Of a stretch of DNA of 15,633 bases, positions 5,888 through 13,063 are shown in pieces. The DNA is from JBBRHF01 sp038223055 (GTDB lineage: Bacteria; Actinomycetota; Actinomycetes; JACCUZ01), in the NCBI GenBank assembly GCA_038223055.1, contig JBBRHF010000098.1, forward strand, positions 1 to 15,633, in the 5' to 3' direction. The position numbers and the translations under genes are program-made. The notes beneath the pieces were generated by a model. It was not told where the DNA came from, did no database searches, and saw only the letters and a program-made list of their open reading frames with translations. The first letter of the stretch is position 1; each line of letters begins with the position of its first letter.

Positions 5888-7804
5888 TCAACGAACGCTG
5901 CGGTCGACATTCTCGACCTGTGTCGGCCCGGGTTCCCAGGATGCGATCCACGGGCCGGTGTCTTCGCTGAGGTCGAGGACGCCGGCTTCCAGCCAGGTGT
6001 AGCGGCCGTCAAGCACCTTGCCGGCCAGTCGGTTGTCAACGTCATCCGTGTTGTCCCACAGCGCGGCTAGAAGCCGCTCGATACGCAGCCGCGACTGCCC
6101 GCAGAAGGCGTCGGCAAGCTCGTACGCCTGGGCTCCCTGCTCTGAGTCCTGAGTCCGCAGCATCTCGGCTCGCACGCAGGACGCTGACATCGCGAACAGC
6201 TCCGCAGCGACGTCGACCAGCCGACCAAGGAAGCCTTGCCGGTATTCCAGCTTCTCTCGCCAGCGCGCCATACCGTAGAACGTGGAGCGGGCAAGCCTGC
6301 GCGACGTGCGCTCCACATAGCGCAGATGCGGCGCGAGCTCGCCGAACTCGTTGAATGAGGTCGGTAGCTGGCCGCGGCCGGTAACCAGCTTGGGTAGCCA
6401 CTGAGCGAAGAAGGGAGTCGCCTTCGCGGCCGCCTGCGCCCTCACTCGCAACGGGGCGTGCCGGTCGGCGAGCCTCCCGGCGGCGGTCAGTTGCGAGTCG
6501 ACCGCCTCTCGGGCCAGGAGCAGGTGCATGATCTCGGTGGAGCCCTCGAAGATCCGGTTGATCCGCAGATCGCGAAGCATCTGCTCGACCGGGACAACTC
6601 GCTCGCCGCGGGCAGCCAACGACTCGGCGGTCTCGTAGCCGCGCCCGCCGCGGATCTGGACCAGCTCGTCGACGACCAGGTACCCGATCTCGCTGGCCCA
6701 GAGCTTGGCTAGCGCGGCCTCGATGCGGATGTCGTTGCGCCCCTCGTCGGACATCTGCCCAGACAGGTCAAGGACCGCTTCGAGTGCGAACGTCGTCGCG
6801 GCGATGAACGCGATCTTGTTGGCGATCGCGGCGTGTCGGCCGACAGGCTTGCCCCATTGCTCTCGGACGCCAGACCATTCCCGAGCGATCTTCAGGCCCC
6901 ATTTCGCGCCTCCGACGTTGAGGGCGGGCAACGCCAGCCGGCCGGTGTTCAGCGTCGTGAGCGCGATCTTGAGTCCCTGGCCCTCGCGGCCGATGAGGTT
7001 CCCGGCGGGGACCCTGACCTGGTGAAGACGCGTGACCCCGTTCTCGATACCACGCAGGCCCATGAAGGCGTTGCGGTGCTCGACGGTGATGCCGTGGGAG
7101 TTCGCCTCGACGACGAATGCGCTAATACCGCCGCGGTGACCCTCACTTCGTGGAACCCGTGCCATGACAACCAGAAGCTCTGCGATGGGTCCGTTCGTCG
7201 TCCACAGCTTGACCCCGTCGATAAGGTATGTGTCCTGGTCCGGAACGGCCGTGCTGTGCAGCCGTGCCGGGTCGGACCCGACGTCGGGCTCGCTCAGCAG
7301 AAACGCGCTGATGGCGCCACGGGCACAACGCGGAAGGAAGGTCTGCTTCTGCTTGGGCGTCCCGAACATCTTCAGCGGCTCGGGGACCCCAATCGACTGG
7401 TGCGCCGAGAACAGCGCACCAACGCTGGGATGCACTGATCCGACCAGCATCAGGGCACGGTTGTAGGTGACCTGGGAAAGGCCGAGTCCTCCGTATTCGC
7501 GGGGAATCTTGATTCCGAAGCAGCCGAGGTCGGCCCAGCCCTTGAGGTAGACCTCGGGTATGCGCGCCTCGCGCTCGATGACGGCGCCGTCCAATGTGGC
7601 GCAGTAGTCGCGCAACTGCTCCAAGAACACAGTGCCCCGTTCCGCGTCATCGACGCCCGGACGAGGATGCGGGTGGATCAGGTCCAGCCGGAACTCGCCA
7701 AGAAAGAGCTGTTTGGCGAACGACGGCTTCGACCAGCCGGACTCGCGCGCTTCCTCGGCAACGGCCCTGGCCTCGTCCTCATTGATGTGCGTGTTTGCAG
7801 TCAT
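5888..7804 (-). CDS. fadE10: Acyl-CoA dehydrogenase, FadE10-like
   Basis: This 638-residue FAD enzyme is expected to catalyse alpha,beta-dehydrogenation of acyl-CoA in fatty-acid or lipid breakdown. The ATG at 7804 is chosen because MTANTHINEDEARAVAEE and then ESGWSKPSFAKQLFLGEF match the N-terminus of mycobacterial FadE10; GAGG lies upstream, and the longer frame to 7954 has a non-homologous basic leader. Visible landmarks are the N-terminal helical domain (IPREYGGLGLSQVTYNR), the middle domain (AFLLSEPDVGSDPA; KLWTTNG), GLRGIENGVTR, and the C-terminal domain (IRGGRGYETAESLAARGER; DLRINRIFEGSTEIMHLL). The likely catalytic base is E420 in the FEG motif. A further 200-residue C-terminal extension ending LEAGVLDLSEDTGPWIASWE places it with the long VLCAD/ACAD9/FadE10 type. 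It is intact and divergent from the MaoC hydratase gene, which could act on its enoyl-CoA product. Confidence 0.93.
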   Translation of the reverse strand: MTANTHINEDEARAVAEEARESGWSKPSFAKQLFLGEFRLDLIHPHPRPGVDDAERGTVFLEQLRDYCATLDGAVIEREARIPEVYLKGWADLGCFGIKIPREYGGLGLSQVTYNRALMLVGSVHPSVGALFSAHQSIGVPEPLKMFGTPKQKQTFLPRCARGAISAFLLSEPDVGSDPARLHSTAVPDQDTYLIDGVKLWTTNGPIAELLVVMARVPRSEGHRGGISAFVVEANSHGITVEHRNAFMGLRGIENGVTRLHQVRVPAGNLIGREGQGLKIALTTLNTGRLALPALNVGGAKWGLKIAREWSGVREQWGKPVGRHAAIANKIAFIAATTFALEAVLDLSGQMSDEGRNDIRIEAALAKLWASEIGYLVVDELVQIRGGRGYETAESLAARGERVVPVEQMLRDLRINRIFEGSTEIMHLLLAREAVDSQLTAAGRLADRHAPLRVRAQAAAKATPFFAQWLPKLVTGRGQLPTSFNEFGELAPHLRYVERTSRRLARSTFYGMARWREKLEYRQGFLGRLVDVAAELFAMSASCVRAEMLRTQDSEQGAQAYELADAFCGQSRLRIERLLAALWDNTDDVDNRLAGKVLDGRYTWLEAGVLDLSEDTGPWIASWEPGPTQVENVDRSVR

Positions 7805-8010
7805 GGCAGACCTCGTCTTCGCCGGATGCCCACTCGTTCCTACACCCGTGAACACGCGCTCGGATAGCGAAACGGGAGCCAGGCGGCCTGTGATCCTTCT
7901 CATATGGGGATGCTTTCGCGTAGGCCTGCGGGTTCTGGAAGACTGGTTGGTCACCTCACAGCCACTATCGGGTAGCGAGGGCTAAACGAGGCTCAACAGG
8001 AGTGATGATC

Positions 8011-8526
8011 ATGAACGTGACTGATGAGCTGCGATCTTCGGGTGTCGATGACCCCCCGCTTGAGAATGCACGCCCGTGTGTCGTCACGGGAATCGAGGGG
8101 CTTCGAGCCTGTCTGGGAGCCGACCTGGGTGTCAGTGACTGGTTGACCATCGAGCAGTCCGTGGTCAACCTGTTCGCAAAGGTGACCCGCGATGAACAGT
8201 GGATCCACGTGGACCCGACGCGCGCCAAGAACGGCCCCTACGGTGCGACCATCGCCCACGGCTTCCTGACGCTCTCTCTGTCTTGCCGCATGCTGAGGCA
8301 CATCGTGGTGGTCGAGGGATTCGACACGGTCATCAACTACGGCCTGAACAAGGTCCGCTTCCCCGCCCCGCTGCTGATCGGCTCAAGGGTGCGGATGCAT
8401 GCCCGTGTGATCGGGGTCAGGGATGTCGCCGGCGGGGTCGAGGTCATCTACCACGTCGAGTATGAGACCGAGGGACACCCCAAGCCCCCGTGTGTCGCTG
8501 ACCTCGTCTTCCGTTACTACGACTAG
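8011..8526 (+). CDS. htdZ: MaoC-like enoyl-CoA hydratase, Rv0130/HtdZ type
   Basis: This 171-residue protein has several possible starts: GTG 8002, ATG 8005 and ATG 8011. AGGAG at 7998-8002 is eight bases before the ATG at 8011, which is preferred. The hot-dog-fold hydratase signature is seen as VVNLFAKVTRDEQWIHVDP followed by GPYGATIAHGFLTLSL; in this family the aspartate and histidine of the DxxxxH element are catalytic. INYGLNKVRFPAPLLIGSRV and the ending KPPCVADLVFRYYD closely follow mycobacterial Rv0130. The expected reaction is R-specific hydration of 2-enoyl-CoA. The N-terminus is about 20 residues longer than Rv0130. It is divergent from fadE10 with about 206 bp between, so the two consecutive beta-oxidation-type steps may share control. 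Confidence 0.9.
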   Translation: MNVTDELRSSGVDDPPLENARPCVVTGIEGLRACLGADLGVSDWLTIEQSVVNLFAKVTRDEQWIHVDPTRAKNGPYGATIAHGFLTLSLSCRMLRHIVVVEGFDTVINYGLNKVRFPAPLLIGSRVRMHARVIGVRDVAGGVEVIYHVEYETEGHPKPPCVADLVFRYYD

Positions 8527-8623
8527 GTGGCTGGTGTCTTTCGCGCGTGGCGGTCCACCAGATTGTTTGATCTTTCCGGGAGAATCGTTGTAGTCGCAGC
8601 GGTTCTCTTGGTGGGGTGGGTCG

Positions 8624-9470
8624 ATGACGCTTGGTGTGGTCGATCGGCCGGGTGATCTGTACGACGATGTGGTCGCCTTCTGCGAGGCGGCGATGGCGGA
8701 GCGCTCGATCTACGTGTTGTTGCACCGCGAGCGGGACCGGCTGTTCCCAGACGAGGCGTTCGCGGATCTGTTCACCGCTCGGTGCCGCCCTCGGTGGTGT
8801 CGGTGGTGATGGTGTGGCAGCGGCTGGAGGGTCTGTCGGATCGGGAGGCGGTAGACCGGCGCGGCCAAGCCGGTCATCGACTGGGACGACCCGGCGGCGC
8901 GGGAGGCGCCGAGCGACGGCTGCGCGAAGGACGGGTTTAGCTGCTTGCGGGTGCTCGACGTGCGTGAGTTGGAGGCGCCGGAGGCCGCGGCGGGCCGGTT
9001 GTTGGCGACCGTGGTGGGCCAGGACCTCGATGAGGGGAGGACGGGGTGTTCCGGATCGCGCGCCGGACCGGGTGATCTCCACGGTGGATCCCCAGACCCG
9101 CCTTGGCCACAAGACCGCGGCGCCCGGTTTCGACGGGTACAGGGGTCACGTCGCAGTCGACCGGACTCCGAGATCATCACCGCGACCACGGTGACCCCGG
9201 GCCACGCCGGAGACGCCGCCGCCGCGCAGGACCTGATCGCGGATCTGCTCGGCGAGCACGCCCCGTCGCCCAGTCACGCCCCGGCCGATGACGCCCCGGC
9301 CGGTCGACCCAGCCGCCCACGACAAGACCGATGCCGACCAGGGCGAGCACAACGAGACCGAGCAGGTCGAGACCGACAGCCACGCCGAGGACGCTGCGTG
9401 CGGTGATTATGCGGCCGGTAACGACGCGGGCGACGGTGACTATCCAGGTTCCCGTCGACTGACGAGCGCG
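8624..9470 (+). pseudogene. IS1182-family transposase relic
   Basis: Pieces of an IS1182-type DDE transposase appear in order but in different frames. They are SIYVLLHRERDRLFPDEAFA (from the ATG at 8624), SVVSVVMVWQRLEGLSDREA (near 8790-8850), KPVIDWDDPAAREA and LRVLDVRELEAPEAAAGRLL (8850-9010), EDGVFRIARRTG, DRVISTVDPQTRLGHKTAA and FDGYRGHVAVD (9040-9160), and DSEIITATTVTPGHAGDAAA (9165-9230). The stretch between DREAV and KPVIDWDD, about 150 codons in normal members, is deleted. At least four frameshifts are needed. After about 9240 only acidic low-complexity and a weak GDYAAGND match to the GDxAYGxG element remain. The C-terminal catalytic part is missing, so it cannot be active. Confidence 0.82.
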
Positions 9471-9704
9471 TCAGCATGCCCAAGAACGCCCTTGGCCCGC
9501 TTGGCGATCTGTCCCCGTCTCATCTGAGCGGAGCACTCCGCCGTCCGGCGGGCCGTTAGCGAGATGGTCATTGTTCGGCGACTGGTCATTGCCGAAGCCC
9601 GGCAGGTAGTTCACTCCAATCCGCCTGACCGCGCACCTATCCGACGTGTCCTGGCGGGAGCACAGTGGTGAAGAGGCCAACCTGGCCCAACGAAGGAGCA
9701 TCCC

Positions 9705-9893
9705 ATGCCCGCCACCCAATGCCCCAAGTGCGTACTCCGATTCGCGTTCCCCACCGAGGTCGAGTGGCACCTGCGGGAAGAACACCGTCCCGCACCGGTC
9801 CGGTCTGAGCCGGTCACCATCGTGACTTCGCCAACGCACAACAGCGAGCCGCCGCCACGTCGCAGTCGGCTGCGGCGCCTTTTCCGTGCCTAA
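9705..9893 (+). CDS. C2H2-type zinc-finger microprotein
   Basis: This 62-residue protein starts at the ATG at 9705, with a very good AGGAG site six bases upstream. A classical-looking zinc finger fills the first half: C6-x2-C9-x12-H22-x4-H27 (CPKCVLRFAF, then EVEWHLREEH). A proline-rich linker and a basic tail follow (PPPRRSRLRRLFRA). Similar short proteins with CPxC and HLREEH are common, uncharacterised single-finger proteins in actinobacteria. The finger plus Arg-rich tail suggests nucleic-acid or protein binding, but this is inference. It stands alone between two transposase relics and its frame is intact, which argues that it is a real retained gene. Confidence 0.7.
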   Translation: MPATQCPKCVLRFAFPTEVEWHLREEHRPAPVRSEPVTIVTSPTHNSEPPPRRSRLRRLFRA

Positions 9894-9903
9894 GCCGAGC
9901 CAC

Positions 9904-10072
9904 CCCGTCCACCCGGTCGTGATCGAGCGGGAACGGCTGCGGCAGATCCTGCACGCGCACGGGATTTCCTTTCCAACGGACCGGGACCTGGGAAGGAGTC
10001 CACCGACCAGGACGCGGATGCCAAGCTGGCCCGGATCGAGCAGGTGCTCGGCAGGTGTCAGCGCCGTCTGAA
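9904..10072 (+). pseudogene. IS630-family transposase fragment
   Basis: VVIERERLRQILHAHGISF matches the helix-turn-helix end of IS630-type transposases. The expected continuation QRTxTWKESTDPDAxAKLARIEEVL is found here by moving frame twice: QRTGTW in one frame, then KESTDQDADAKLARIEQVLG in the next. The match ends at about 10072, before the DDE catalytic domain. A frame from the GTG at 9886 overlaps the end of the zinc-finger gene and could be translated, but would give a scrambled product. No inverted repeats were identified. Confidence 0.65.
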
Positions 10073-10288
10073 ACCTGACCCTCGATCGTCGCCACGCGAC
10101 CCCAGGCCCGGGTCGTGGGTGGCCCAGGCCCTGGACAACGCCACACTGCCCCCCGGGTCGATTCGCGCCGACTCACTGCTCGTCGGCCTGGCGTTTTTGG
10201 GACGGCGAATCGATGGCGAAGGGGAGGATCTCGATCGTCTTCCGCCGCGGCACTGCGGGCCAGCAGCGCCGACCCAACGACCCAACGA

Positions 10289-10495
10289 TCAGGTTGAGAG
10301 GGTGCCTCGCAGCACGCTCTTGCCGGAGTGTGCCGGGTTGCCCGGTGCCTGGACGGAGATGTCGATGACCGGGTACTCGCCCAGGTCGAGCCCGGTGGGG
10401 ATGACGAACTGGCCCTCCGGGCCACGCAGGATCCCCACCGGGACCATCTTCTTGATCGATCGGTCAATCAGCCAGACCTCGTAGAAACTGACCGC
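10289..10495 (-). pseudogene. RskA-type anti-sigma factor, C-terminal fragment
   Basis: A 68-codon open frame ends at the TGA at 10289-10291. It reads AVSFYEVWLIDRSIKKMVPV, then GILRGPEGQFVIPTGLDLGE, YPVIDISVQAPGNPAHSGKS and VLRGTL. This matches the C-terminal extracytoplasmic domain of RskA-like anti-sigma-K factors (YEVWLID..G...G, DVS.EP..G.P.HSG.SVVRGTL). There is no start codon, zinc-binding N-terminal domain or membrane helix. At about 10495 the frame runs directly into a DUF4397 fragment in another frame. A deletion has removed the front of this gene and the end of its neighbour. In the family the domain restrains an extracytoplasmic sigma factor; this copy cannot. Confidence 0.68.
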
Positions 10496-10735
10496 TGAGC
10501 GTCGCGCCGGCCGGGACGATGACGCCCTTGGCCTGGATGGCCGGTGTACCCGACGGGCCCCTACCGGCCGGGAAGGCCGCGAGATCGTAGGTCCCCGCAG
10601 CGAGCTTGACCGGGTCGGTCAGAGTACCGGGCTTGAAGTCGCTGAGACGCTTGTTGCCGTTCGCGTACACGTCGACGGTCAAGCCGGGCACGCCGTGCAG
10701 GATCGAGACGTCGGACGACCCGCCGGCCGCCTGCG
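10496..10735 (-). pseudogene. DUF4397 domain fragment
   Basis: The frame reads SSDVSILHGVPGLTVDVYAN, DFKPGTLTDPVKLAAGTYDL, FPAGRGPSGTPAIQAKG and VIVPAGATLS. This is the first two-thirds of a DUF4397 domain, a beta-sandwich of secreted actinobacterial proteins often encoded near FAS1 proteins, class F sortases and anti-sigma factors. The final strand (normally VTVVAHLxxxGKPTLTxF) is replaced by the RskA fragment. The sequence before SSDVS (open up to 10868) shows no signal peptide and looks unrelated, so both ends are lost. DUF4397 function is not established. Confidence 0.75.
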
Positions 10736-11284
10736 TCTTCCGGCCCAAATTCCCCGCCGGATGCACGTCGCGCGGCTCGATTCCAAGACAGCTCTCGTGC
10801 ACCACCGGATCCGCCCGTTCAGCGGCGTCCCAAGCAACCAGACGGCGGACACCCTGCGAGCCGAGCAAGGTCGCCGCGGTGGCCCCGTCAAGTGGTCGCC
10901 CCTACGACGCCGCGCGGTGGCGCAGCCGAGCGAGGTCCGCCGCCCGCAGGACAATCTCCTCAAGCCGAGGGTGCCCCCAAGATGGATCCGCTTCTGCCGC
11001 CGACAGAGGGGATGGCTGTGCCCGGGTCGACTTTGCGCCGACGGCAGAGGGGACGCGGTCGACGTGGCGCGACTGGTGACGGACAGCGAGGGATGCGAGG
11101 GATGCGAGGGTGCTGGATTGCCCAGACCTGGGAATAGGGTGGGTCGGACGACGGGTTTGCCTTCGCCGGGCTGGCCTGGCTGAGGCCACGAGCACCATCG
11201 GAGCCCAAACCTCGTCGCCACGGGCAGGCTGGGTCAGGTCCGCCCTGCTGCAACCATCTTTCCACCCTGCAACGAAGGACAATC
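10736..11284. other. Gene-free stretch upstream of heliorhodopsin
   Basis: Several overlapping frames are open on both strands, as expected at this GC content, but none has a recognisable domain or a good ribosome binding site. A minus-strand string (RLEEIVLRAADLARLRHRA near 10920-10970) looks protein-like and may be a decayed gene I cannot name. A 9-bp tandem repeat, GGATGCGAG twice, is at 11091-11108. Any promoter for the heliorhodopsin gene must lie in the last 150 bp, but I see no convincing -35/-10 pair. Confidence 0.4.
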
Positions 11285-12061
11285 ATGGAAGCCACTGGCG
11301 TCAACGAGTCCAGCCTGTCCCGACTGCGTCGCTGGAACCTCGGGCTCAGCCTCCTTCACGGCGTGCAGGTTGTCGCCGTCCTACTTCTGGCCAACGGTTT
11401 CGTGATCACCGTCACCTCGCAGTTCCCGTCCGGTCCCCCGGGCACAGCTACACCTGCGCCCGAGGCGTTGTTCGACGTCGCGATCGGCTCTGCCATCGCG
11501 GCATTCCTGGCGCTGGCCGCGCTCGACCACCTGCTCACCGCGACCGTTTTCCGCTCTCGCTACGAGGCCGACCTGCGCGCCGGGCTGAACCGCTTCCTAT
11601 GGATCGAGTACTCCCTCAGCGCCACGATCATGGTGATCCTCATCGGCTTCTACAACGGGCTCACCGGACTCACCGAGGTAGTTCTGATCATCGGCGCCAA
11701 CGTCGCGATGATCCTCTTCGGCTGGCTGCAGGAGCTGATGAACCCGCCCGGCAGGACCCGCACCACGATGCTGCCGTTTTGGTTCGGATGCGTGGCCGGC
11801 GGCGCACCCTGGGTGGCCATCGTGGTGAACCTGATCGGCGCCAGCAGCAGCAGCACCAACGAGGTGCCCGGTTTCGTCTACGGCATCGTCACGTCGCTGT
11901 TCGTTTTCTTCATGAGCTTCGCGCTCAACCAGTGGCTGCAGTACCGCCGCATCGGGAAGTGGGCCGACTACGGCTACGGCGAGAAGGTCTACCTGGTGCT
12001 CAGCCTGGTCGCGAAGTCCGCCCTCGCCTGGCAGATCTTCGGTGGATCGCTCGCTGGCTGA
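11285..12061 (+). CDS. Heliorhodopsin
   Basis: This 258-residue, seven-helix retinal protein starts at the ATG at 11285, with AAGGA five bases upstream. Hydrophobic segments lie at about residues 21-41, 63-86, 105-121, 128-150, 163-185, 196-218 and 234-252. Hallmarks of the family are the Schiff-base lysine K244 in LSLVAKSALAWQIF (helix 7), the counterion glutamate E108 in WIEYSLSATIMV (helix 3), H25 and H82 at the conserved histidine positions, FGWLQE, PFWFGC, PGFVYGI and FALNQWLQYR. The match to the founding protein 48C12 runs end to end. Heliorhodopsins have an inverted topology (N-terminus cytoplasmic) and a long photocycle, and most show no ion pumping; signalling, enzyme-binding or transport roles are proposed. 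There is no retinal-synthesis gene (blh, crt) in the window, so the chromophore must come from elsewhere. The gene is intact while its flanks are relics, implying selection or recent arrival. Confidence 0.96.
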   Translation: MEATGVNESSLSRLRRWNLGLSLLHGVQVVAVLLLANGFVITVTSQFPSGPPGTATPAPEALFDVAIGSAIAAFLALAALDHLLTATVFRSRYEADLRAGLNRFLWIEYSLSATIMVILIGFYNGLTGLTEVVLIIGANVAMILFGWLQELMNPPGRTRTTMLPFWFGCVAGGAPWVAIVVNLIGASSSSTNEVPGFVYGIVTSLFVFFMSFALNQWLQYRRIGKWADYGYGEKVYLVLSLVAKSALAWQIFGGSLAG

Positions 12062-12267
12062 CATAGTTGGCATGCATCGGATCGGCGCCGTTGGTCGGCC
12101 GCTCACGGTGAGTTGTGGCGGGGGTTGAGGGGGGACCTTCCCAGTTCAGGCGCGAGGAGTGCTTTCGGTACCAGTACCGGCCGTCGCGTCGTAGGATGGG
12201 CTCGGAGCGTGGGGAGATCGAGCTCTCTGTGCAGGGGTGTACCGGGTGGCGGTAGGTCGCCTAGGAG

Positions 12268-12861
12268 TTGACCGCTGCGGAGGTGGTCGCGCATCTGGCT
12301 GAGCCGGCGGAGACGGCGAATCTGCGGGGGCGGAAGAAGCGGGCCAAGACCGACCGGGCCGATGCCCGCGTCAGCGGGACTTTGCTTCAGGGCCGGTCGC
12401 CGCAGTTCTGGATCCCGCCGACGGAGGTGTTGGAGGCGCCGGCGTTGCTGGGCTAGTACCACGACCTGCGCCGTGATCACACGGCTTGGATGCAGCGGAT
12501 CCATGCGGTGCTGTTCCACCAAGGCGCCACGCCGTGCACGGATCTGGGGGCATCGGCCGGGCGCGCCAATCTGGCGAAGGTCGCGGCCTGGCAGCTGTCC
12601 CCGGTGGGGCAGACCCAGGTCGCCGCAGCGGTGTTGATGCTGGAGGTGACCGAGGTGCAGATGGAGGTCCTGCACCGGCAGCTGATGGCCACGGCCCGGC
12701 ACATGTACGGCCCGAAGGTTCTGGTCGAGCGGTTGTACGGGGTCGGGCCGATCGCCGGGCTGGCGTTGACGTGCTGGCTGGGCGGGGCCGGGCCGTTCTC
12801 CTCCACGAGAAAGGCGGTCCGGTTCGCCGGCCGCGGATCGCTGCGGTCCCGACCCGGCTGA
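12268..12861 (+). pseudogene. IS110-family transposase relic with internal stop
   Basis: One frame carries VVAHLAEPAETANLRGRKKR, AKTDRADARV, an in-frame TAG at 12454-12456, YHDLRRDHTAWMQRIHAVLF, HQGATPCTDL, then VLHRQLMATARHMYGPK, RLYGVGPIAGLALTCWLGG and STRKAVRFAG. These are the DEDD and transposase_20 regions of IS110-type transposases. The stop replaces a codon probably read as Gln (CAG to TAG). The first 60-70 residues, with the first catalytic Asp, are missing. The frame breaks just after KAVRFAG, where the LD...GKR segment should follow, at a tandem duplication. Only one nonsense change separates the two halves, so decay of the central part is recent. Confidence 0.85.
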
Positions 12862-12900
12862 CGCCGCGTTTCGTGCGGGCTGACGCCGCGTTTCGTGCGG
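12857..12900. repeat. 22-bp perfect tandem duplication
   Basis: The 22-base unit at 12857-12878 (GCTGACGCCGCGTTTCGTGC then GG) is repeated exactly at 12879-12900. It marks the 3' end of the recognisable IS110 transposase homology. Confidence 0.9.
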
Positions 12901-13013
12901 GCGAAGCCCAAACTGCGCGGAGTCCCATACCGCCGCTGCGCGGCTACCTCCGGACGGGTCCCGCCGGGTTAGCGCGGCCTGCGCGCCGGCTGTTTCATGT
13001 AGACACTCGACCG

Positions 13014-13042
13014 GGCTCGCCCCCTTGTCAGGGGAGCGGGCC
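13014..13042 (-). terminator. Terminator hairpin for the FAS1 gene
   Basis: An 11-bp GC-rich stem with one bulged A and a six-base loop: GGCTCGCCCCC at 13014-13024 pairs with 13031-13042. It lies 22 bases downstream of the FAS1 lipoprotein stop on the minus strand. There is no T-tract, as is usual for actinobacterial terminators. Confidence 0.5.
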
Positions 13043-13063
13043 TTGTCGATCTGGTGCGGTGGG

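Noticed and set aside
9814..10467. 217-codon minus-strand frame
   Set aside because: It runs opposite the IS630 relic and across the RskA fragment in the wrong frame; no motifs.
11285..12061. Proton-pumping type-1 rhodopsin
   Set aside because: The proton-pump DTx/DTE motif in helix 3 is absent. WIEYSLS with Glu as counterion and the SLVAKSALAWQIF helix are specific to heliorhodopsins.
11110..12066. 318-codon plus-strand frame overlapping the heliorhodopsin gene
   Set aside because: Arg/His-rich out-of-frame shadow; the heliorhodopsin frame is unambiguous.
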